This document shows positions 53,801 through 63,700 of a stretch of 64,000 nt of DNA, one piece after another. Positions within the stretch are counted from its first letter, which is position 1. The number at the start of each line of letters is the position of its first letter. A program made the translations under genes and the position numbers. The notes beneath the pieces were generated by a model. That model saw nothing but the letters and a program-made list of their open reading frames with translations, ran no database searches and was not told the DNA's origin. The stretch is from Schistosoma mansoni (taxonomy: Eukaryota; Platyhelminthes; Trematoda; Strigeidida; Schistosomatidae): NCBI RefSeq assembly GCF_000237925.1, contig NC_031497.1, forward strand, positions 2,696,524 through 2,760,523, written 5' to 3'.

Positions 53801-56800
53801 GGTTCCAATTTTCCTGTTGTCGATATTAAGGACTCCATTTGACGAGACTTGACAGTTCAATGAATAGCTCATTGAAGTTGGAAGTGAAAAGTACAGAATT
53901 CGAGTCTCAATATGAAAATCGACACTAGGAAGTGAAAAGTATATCCAGTGACGAGTTCCAAATAGGAAAAAAAGATGAGTCGCGGATTTCACTATTAGAT
54001 ATAATACAAACTTATTAACTGTAAATATAGCATTTAATGAGGGAAGTGTTATAATTGTATTGCAAATAAATAACCCTGTTACTCCTATTGCTTAGTATTC
54101 TTATACGATGACACTCGACAAGACCCCAAAATCAGAACACGTTGAACAGGAATTAAATTGTATTCAAAATAACAATGGTAGGTGAGCAGCAATCACTGGT
54201 GTGAATAACGTTCATATATTCATAGTATATACAAAAGAAGCTTCTAGATTTTTCTCCAATAATTTGCTAGAGCTGATTGGTTTAGAATAAGCCAATTAGC
54301 GCGCAGCAACACCATGATGCATGAAACATGCCTTAATCCAATCTATGTCCCGCTAACAGGAAGTGAAACTGATAAGTTATTATAAAGTGCAAACAGCTAT
54401 GTAAAACACCAATAACTGATAAAAAGGAAAATTTGAACCAAAAGACAAATTTCATAGCTTAAATAATGAGATATTCTGACTAACAATTAATGGTGACATT
54501 CATCATAAATGCACAAAAATTACTACATAGTCTTAAATAACTATAAATATGAATAAATTCTCATCTACTTACTGTCTTGTTTTGTTTGAAAGGTGAATAC
54601 TTCACTCAGTGCTCCCTCTGAATTAAACATTGTACGTATTTCAACATAGGCTTGATAACGTTGTGCCGGATTCAAATAATTTACTTCACATTGAAGTTTT
54701 AAACTTTCAGGTTGTATTGCATGAAATAAATCCGAATTCCTCATAGGTTCTATTATTTTTTGACATTTAGGTTCATGTATATGCCAACTATAGATTTAAG
54801 AAACATAGAGAGATCAATGACTATTTCTAGAAAATAGTTACAATAGAATAAAATTGAAACAATCCGAAAGTTACACAAATATTGAAAACAATTCAAAATA
54901 TTAATGAAAAACACACTATACCAAAGTAATTAAATAAAAGATGTATTTTACTAACCCTAACAAGTCTTATTGTGGTGTATGCTACTGGCTTTTATCTTAA
55001 GTGGTGTCACTGTATCGCATCATCTCTCAGACTACAACGGGGGAGTCGTGAAGGACTGACAGATGCCAGCCCGGTACGGGTATCTTTCAAACCACGACAC
55101 CATATCATGAATTGATTACCTCTCTGTTTTTTTTTCAAACCAGTCTCAGTGACGGCAAATAATGCATGATGTGGACTTCTCTGTGACAGCACTCGTGGTA
55201 CAGAACCAAGCCATCAAGGTTGGTGTTTCAGGGTAATGACACCAACCGAATTATCCTTGCTGTATCTGAACACAAGTTGCTGAACCTCCGGATAACTGAC
55301 AGTGCTACCATTGAACGTCATCAATCATCTGTAGACATCGGTGATCAAACACATAGTTACTTAACAACCTCAACTCGGAGGCCAAGTTTCGCGGACATAG
55401 TGCGACATTGTCTTCAACAACGCCTTGTAAACATGACTTCTTACATCCAGACTGACATCATAAAGGTGCAAAAGATGGCCCGGCTATCTTTAGTCGCTCT
55501 AACTTTCACTGCACGTAAATTGATTTTATAACTTACACCAACACAAAGACCACTTACCCAAATGCCCAAATACGCAAACTTTTCTACTACTTCTAATTGC
55601 TCACTGCATTATATATAAGACACACGGATTCCAAAATATTTGTCTCTCTCGTTTTTCAAAGGATAAAAGAAGGAAATATATCAACAAATTCAGTATTCCG
55701 ATTAGATTTTCCCAGTATTAAGGATAGTGAAATAGTTGAAATCATGAGTCAATTGAAGTTAGACCACCATGGAAAACCTGGAAGCACTGGACGGCTAAAT
55801 TTCGTGGATTGGTTGAAGTTAGACATTAACACCGTTGGATGCCAGCTCAGTGGTCTAGTGGTTAAGCGCGAAACTGATAGGTCCTGGGTTCGAATTTCGC
55901 TAGGCGGGATCGTGAATGCGCANNNNNNNNNNNNNNNNNNNNNNNNNNNNNNNNNNNNNNNNNNNNNNNNNNNNNNNNNNNNNNNNNNNNNNNNNNNNNN
56001 NNNNNNNNNNNNNNNNNNNNNNNNNNNNNNNNNNNNNNNNNNNNNNNNNNNNNNNNNNNNNNNNNNNNNNNNNNNNNNNNNNNNNNNNNNNNNNNNNNNN
56101 NNNNNNNNNNNNNNNNNNNNNNATCGCATTACTGATTCCCATGTTGACTGATCGCATAATATAAGAGGTAGATTGTACAGCCGATTCATTTGCAGATTTT
56201 CTTACAAGACCTTGGCTGATCAGCATTGAAGAAAACACTAAGAATAATATGTAATTATCGATATGAGACTTTTAAATGTGTTGAACAAAGTGATTTTAAT
56301 GCAATACATTTGAACTATTAATAAAGATTAAAAGGATATTTTACTTAAAAACAGTTTATACATACAATAAAGTAAATTATAATGTGATCATAAAAATTGT
56401 TTCATTTTAGAAAAACAAAATAATAATCTTTAATAAGTAATTATGAACAGTTTAAGATTGTGAAGTAGGAAAGATGTTTCAGAAATTAAAAGAGAAAAGA
56501 AAAAAAAGAGAAACACTTAAGACTTTCCATTAGGATTTTTCTAGAAGAAGTTGTAATTTGTTATGTGCATAGCTTTTACTTTAATACCCTTGAAAACTTC
56601 TACAATTAGAATTATTTATTTAAAATCAAATCAATGAATATCTTCGAAATGTATATTTGAGGAAATTATGTTTAAAATCAAAGATTTAAATATGAATATA
56701 GTCATAGTGCTTAAAATTTCAGATTTAGAAGGTCTTAGTTTTATCCCTTGTGAGATTGTGGTACTTCACTGATAAAGACAAAATAACTGGCGCAAGACTG

Positions 56801-59800
56801 GTGGGTCCTGGGTTCGAATCCCGCGAGGCGAGGTCGTAAATGCGCACTTCTGAGGAGTCCCACAATAGGACAAAACGGCCGTCCAGTGCTTCCAGGTTTT
56901 CCATGGTGGTCTAGCTTCAAGTGACTCATGATTTCAACTATACAAAATTACTAAAATCTCCACAAAACCACCTTCTGATAGTGAAATAGTCTCCACGCTT
57001 TTTATAATGACAAATAAGTACATACAATTGGTAATTACTCAGTTCAAGCAAATCTACAAAAGGTGAGTTAATTGCAATACTTGCACATTGGGAAAGTAAA
57101 CTAAGTATTTGAGTAAACTGCCAATAGTAACGAGAACAGTGTGAAAATAAATATCTATTAGAAAGATAAAGCCAAATTTATATTAAAGAAGTGTTCTGTA
57201 ATCACAGAGAGGAAATAGATATACATGGCAGCCACTTAGGGAAGAGTAAAAACTATTGTGAAAAGTATGAATTTGAAAACTTTTTGGTGGATTTTAGCAA
57301 GCAAAATAGAAAATTTGATTGACGTTTTTTTAGCGATTTGGTTTTCTACGGCGGCGGCCTATGCTCCATTGGGAGTAACAGGCGTAAGTAAGTAAGTAAA
57401 ATAGAAAATCAAATTGCACAATTAAAAAACATAGAACTTTAGGGGTATTTGCTTAAAATAACCATATTATATTATTATTATTATTATTGATTCAAGGACT
57501 TTATTAATTTCCAATCGTCTTTTTCTCCTCAACAGGTTTCTTTTTTTTTGGAATAACATCTCATACATTATCCAAGTTCATTAATTTGAAATTGATGCAG
57601 ACTGATTCTATATTAAAACCTTGTGAACATGATGAAAAATTTAATGATATTGATCGTATGAATGAATGAAACCATTAAAATTTTACATGGCAAAAGTGGT
57701 TGGTAAGGACAGAGAAGCACTGTTTTCATGTTTTTGTATTGATCATGGTTAATAATGATGTACACATACTTGTATACAAAAAGATCAATATAATTATATA
57801 CTAAGAAAAGGTTGGAATAATTTAAGCTTAATATGATTACGTAAACTATTAATTTTGATAAACTTGTCAACTAATGTTTAGTAGTAAATCAATGTATATG
57901 AAATAACCCTAAATTTTATAAGTAAAAGCTAAAATGTTTAGTAACTGCAGTACTGTTTCTATTTCGTGGTTAAAACATTTGCATTCAATCAAAAGGTCTC
58001 AGACTTGAACTGTAAGCAACTAATATGTGACAATGAATTATCATAAATGAATAATTCTGAATATCATTTATATAAAAATATAGTTTTAGATATTTTAAAT
58101 ACTGGGATGATTATTTAAACACAAACATTGATACAAGGGGGTATCAAATATATATATGCACCACACTTCATCATTCGATTTGTGTAAGCGATGGATACTG
58201 CCCGGGCACCCAAACCGAAGCAGGTGGTTTTCTTGGGAGGTCACATCCCCGAGCCTTTGACCTAGAGGTCTCGTCTATAATACAATGGAGTGACGTTAGT
58301 AGATGAAGTCCCATGGTAGCTAACGGCCAACAATAGGTTCATACGCGATTCAATCTCACAGGATCCTGTAACCCATCAGTTTGAAATCAGAGTTTTCCAC
58401 ACACCCCCCTAGGTGGATCCTCCATATCCACCAACTCGGTTAAAACGCTGGACATTCGCTTTTCATCCTCTCAGTTTCGTAAACAACGGCCCTGCCGCGA
58501 GAATGACTTTTCTGGCAGTGGTTTTATACACGTGGTTATGTGAGAGCATTTCGAGAGGGAGAGCGAACTCTCCCCACCCTCGACTGGACCTAGGCATTTG
58601 GAGATGTTAGTAATAAATCGTTCAAAGGGACTTATCAAACTGTTTTGAAAATGTTTAATACAATAGCAAAACAAAAATCTTTATATTTAGACTAGGCTCT
58701 TAACTTCGTAAATCGGTAATAGCTGGAGAAGTACTGAAAACTAATAAACACTGAACCATAGTTTCAATTAAATCTGAGACTGACGATTCCACATTGCAGT
58801 CTCATAATAACATACTTTCATACTATTAAGCAGGGATCTAGTAGTTCACAGTTTTAAATCTAGTCAATTTGTAACATATAGCTTCATGCTTTCAATATGT
58901 TTGATTTCGTGAATAGTCATTGATGCGCAAATTTTCAAAGGAGATGGGGCACACAATCGAAAAAATCATACACCTAGTGCTGTTGGTTTACAGTGATTTC
59001 CCAGTAGATATTAATTCGCAACAACCATTTTCACAATTTAATTTGTGGTGGTTTCGATTATCCAGTTGTCAATAGTTGGACTAGATTTTAATCAGTCTTA
59101 GTTGGGACATGTACATCCTGAATAGATTGCCTCTATGTACCCTTTATATCACAAATAGGACGAAATTCACGACCTGGATTCCAACAAAACAATTGAATCA
59201 AATAATTTAATTTAAACTGTATCAGTTGAACTATTCTAATTTAGATAACAGCTTTAAAAATATGCACGATGAATGTTGTACTGTATGGGAAACTTATAAG
59301 CATTATATTTACGCACTTGTGCGTATGTAAGTAGGAATGTGTACGAGGAGTTCCGTAACATTGTAGGTCTAATTTTGAGTTGTTTTCTTTTACGAAAAAA
59401 AGGTTAAACAAGTCAAGATTGAATTGATACAAAAAGAAAACCACAGACAGGTAAACTTACGATTTATCACAGATTGTTTGAATGTTTGATTCCGGTTCAT
59501 CCAGTCCACTGGTAAAATATTAGACATAGAAAAAGAAACAGAAATTTACACATGAAAAAGTTTTTTAGGTTTTTTTTTAAATGACGCTTTATCATCATCT
59601 ACTTTGTATTAGCCACAAAAGAAAATTGAAAATATCAGGGTGAATAGTTGGTACTAGTCGATATCAGCTACAATGAAAGTGAGATTATTATTATTAACGA
59701 TGCTATAGGAAGGCGCTCGGCGTGTCAACTTGCAAACTGATCAATATAGGAAATGTGGACGTAGTGGGATGTACGATACTCACCTCAACTTCTCAACTGG

Positions 59801-60746
59801 AAATGAACATAATTGGCAAAGTAAGTCCTGACTTTGAATGATTCTCTAATGGAGATGTCAGCCTAATGCAAATGATTAATTTTTTAAAATCATACTTTAA
59901 TACACCTATGTTGTAACCGTGCTCAACAATAATGTGATTACCGTAAGATAAGTAAATGTTGATTCAATACACTACAAAAATTATAGATGAGCATAACTAC
60001 AATAATTTACATATTTTGATTACATAACAACCCCAACACTACATTAATTATTTGTATTCATTCATTATTTGACTAAGTAGAAAGAAATAGTAAGTAAATA
60101 AAGTATGAAAGCCATTTTTTCAAAAAGAGTTTGTGTTATGAGCGGCGTCCGATATCTGATACTGAAACACAACTTGCTGCGCACTAACCCCACCAGACTA
60201 ACTACTTAAGCGAGAAAACAAGAATTTGAGAGGAAGTCTATTGGACTACTCGTTATATCCCGAAGAGAATTATGAGTGGTAACTTTTGGGATCCATTTAT
60301 AGACCAATACTATGCGTATAATTTTGTCGTATAATTGTTAAATAACTAAACTACTCATATTCATGTCCCTCTTATTATGAGCTTTATTTTCACCTATGAA
60401 TTATTATTATACGATTTAACATTCTTGAGTTATCCTCAGTCTATTAAGTACTGTCTCCCACACTCACATCCACATTCAGCTAAATCTTGTACAAATGTTG
60501 TTTCTTATTTCACAGTACGATGTGGTCTGTCTGGTGGTTGGTATATAAACACAGTATGTTTGGACTTAAGTAGCTGGGCTAGGCAGAAAGCGGGACCGAT
60601 AAGTACTCTAGACTGCTCGCACAGCTTTTATGTGTCATTGGTCCGATAGATAATTCGCTGTACTCTAATTGGCGGTACTATCGCGTTATAAATTAACAAG
60701 GCACACAGGCCACAAGATATAACACTACTAAATAATATGACCAAAT

Positions 60747-60782
<36 letters not shown>

Positions 60783-63700
60783 CACGTTATTTAGTAGTTC
60801 CATAGACCTCCTCTCAAACTCTTGTTTTCTCGCCTTAAGTAGTCAGTCTAGTAAGGTTAGTGCACAGCAGGTTGTGTTTCAGTATCAGATATCGGACGCC
60901 GCTCATCATAACGTTATTGTTCATTTCTACTCTGGACATATTGATTGTAGATTATTTGAAATTCCATTGATTAAAATATTGTTTATATATGGTCGTGAAT
61001 AGTTTGGGTAATACAGCGTGTTCCTGTCTGTTCATAGACTACTGTTCGAGTATCTCTTCTAGTAATAATGTGATCACGGTTATTGGTTGCATTATCGCAT
61101 CATGGTGATAAAACGTGCAAAAGAGAAAATAAATTTTATTCATTTGTTATATTACGTTCAGTAATGCCTGTTTCGCTAAGCTGTGAATATGAAAACGACT
61201 AATTGATTAGATTGTCATCACTTTATTCGAATAAGTGTTTCATTTCCTAAACATGCATTAAGGGTGCTTATGATATAACCAATAAGGATAATAAACTTGA
61301 AATACATAATAGTTAAGTATCAATTAGCTTTTGTAAGAGAACAAAATGAACATGTATTTATGGCTTACATATATCTATAGTAAACAGTTGTAGGCAGTAC
61401 TTGACGAAAGTCATTCCAAGCTGGGGTATTGATAATAGTAAATGATACAGAACGTTGATGAACATAATTTATAGACAAATTAAGTCTATGAGTTCGACCT
61501 TAAGTAATGACAATAATAATAATAATAGCAATGACAATGGTAATAATAATATCTAAAGTAAGGAAACAGTTAACAGATAAAATGTTAGTTTTAGAAATAC
61601 AGTGAGATACACGGTAACGATATAACGGTTAAAATAAAACTTTCAACTGTTGGGTGGAAGGTTCAAATCTCCGACCAACATCATCCGACTTTTGAGCAGT
61701 GAGGAAGTATTACTAACGCTTACCTCTAAAACGTCAACACGCCCTACTAATTTACTCCTCATGATCAGTTTGGGTGTCGATGTAAGACAATCTTGAAGCA
61801 ATATGTTATGTTTAAAAGGAGATATATGAATTTCAAACACGCCACAATTACTGCTCGAAGTGATCAGAATACCCTAGCATTTATCTGAATCTTCCAGAAA
61901 CAAAACTATGTCATCTACATGTTCTAAATTAACCAATGAATTTCTGAATATAAGATTCATTCTTTAGAGTTAAGTGTAATTTTTAAAATAATGTAAATGA
62001 TTAAATTAAAACAAAAGTGTATAGTAGACACTCCTGATGAATACCGCTTGAAGTAGTTAGATTCAGATGACAGTTCTCCATAAGCTCTGGTTCGAAAAAT
62101 GGTGGCAGAAAAAAACGAATTGATTCACACAATAATTGTTTCTTACTCTGTTCAAAACAGAATTGTTTGGAGCCCCAACTTCCACATAGCCCCATTATGG
62201 ATATATGGACTTACAGCTGTTATTGTAGATTTCCGTACGCTCGAACCTTGTTACTCTTTTTTCTTCACTACGCGAAAATGTAGGTAACGACTGATGTTTT
62301 TGAATATTGGTGTATCACGTTTTAGGCTCGGTATTCTCTGATATTTACTGGTCACTTCTCATAAAGCAGTCGTGGCCTAGGCCTAGTCCAATACAAGGAC
62401 AAATGCTTTTGATTATAGTGGATGCATTTACGAAATAGCTGGAAATATAAGTTATGTCATATTGGACAGAGGAAGAAACAATTATTGAGTTAAACAATTT
62501 ATTTAGATGTTTCGGAATGCAAGGTACTTTGGGAAAGGATGATGGTTTCAACTGGTATGGAACTCATTCAAGTAGATTCTTAAGTGAACAGAATTAATCA
62601 CTTACGCTCTGTAAGTTATCAGCCACAGGACGCTTCGTGTAAACCTTTAGACGAACATAGCTAAAAGTGTTAGGCGATGAGATCTCTAGGAAAGTAATTG
62701 CCATGTTCTTAACATATGATAGACTTACTCCTATATTCTGCTGTCCAAAACGGAAAGTTATCAGCCGTAAGCTTGTTCAGAAGAAGCATCTGGACGATTT
62801 TCAACGCCATACTGATGCCTAAAAAGGTGGATGACCACGAATATACTGCAGACATCCGAAGTTTTCTTGTTGGGTAAAAAGTATCCAAGTCATACCACGA
62901 GAGGAATCGATGGGGACTTTAGACTAGAACGTATGTCATTAATTTACTCCTTTTTCTTTATGGTTCGAGGCTTAATTGCAGAAGAATTTTCTAGATTTAG
63001 GAAGCGAGTGGAAGACTTATCATCCTAAGAGTTTTTGGGTAATCTTTACAGTCTGGGAACTTTTGGAACAGTGGTAAATTTGGTGACATAATAATTAACA
63101 ATCTAGTCGGAATGTGACACATAATCCACCTTTTTTAAAGCTTCTAGAGTGTTACTATTGTATAATGACTAGATGGAATGTTTTCTGACTTTTTCTGACG
63201 TCTGAAAACTTTTCCAGGAATTCACAGGGATCCCTATAGAATATTGGTGTGGTAGATTGAGCCGATATCCATATATACCAGGTCCTATGTTGTTTATTAC
63301 TGATTGATTTATTTCACACGTATCGACGTCAGTTGTATTCTTAAGTTATGAATTACATGTCTACGCGTATCGATAAAATTTAGTCGGACTACACTCTGAG
63401 CTGAAATTATTTTCTATGAGTGTAATAAGTAAAGATGGATAGTGGCTAGCAGTGGAATCAAGGACGCACGTTTCGTCCTATTCGGGTGTACCTACATCTC
63501 AGAGTTGATGTTCACCCTGGGACTCGAACCCAGTACCTTTCGCTTCAAACAGTATGTACATATGCCGATTGGAGACTGACCAGTTGCTGTCCCAAGTATC
63601 AATGGAAAGGTTCGAACAAAACAATCCTAAATGTGAGTGTAATAGTTTCATACTAAGCATCATTTTCATAGTGTTATATTCTACGTACATTTAAACATAA

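Larger units (their letters stand above)
54788..59460 (-). other. Intron W3-W4
   Basis: Holds a LINE-A 3' fragment (54975-55330), a family-B repeat broken by a gap (55725-55922), another family-B copy (56780-56985), a LINE-B tail (57345-57402), a reversed short LINE-A element (58110-58605) and an SM-alpha scrap near 59150. The rest is AT-rich. Confidence 0.6.
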
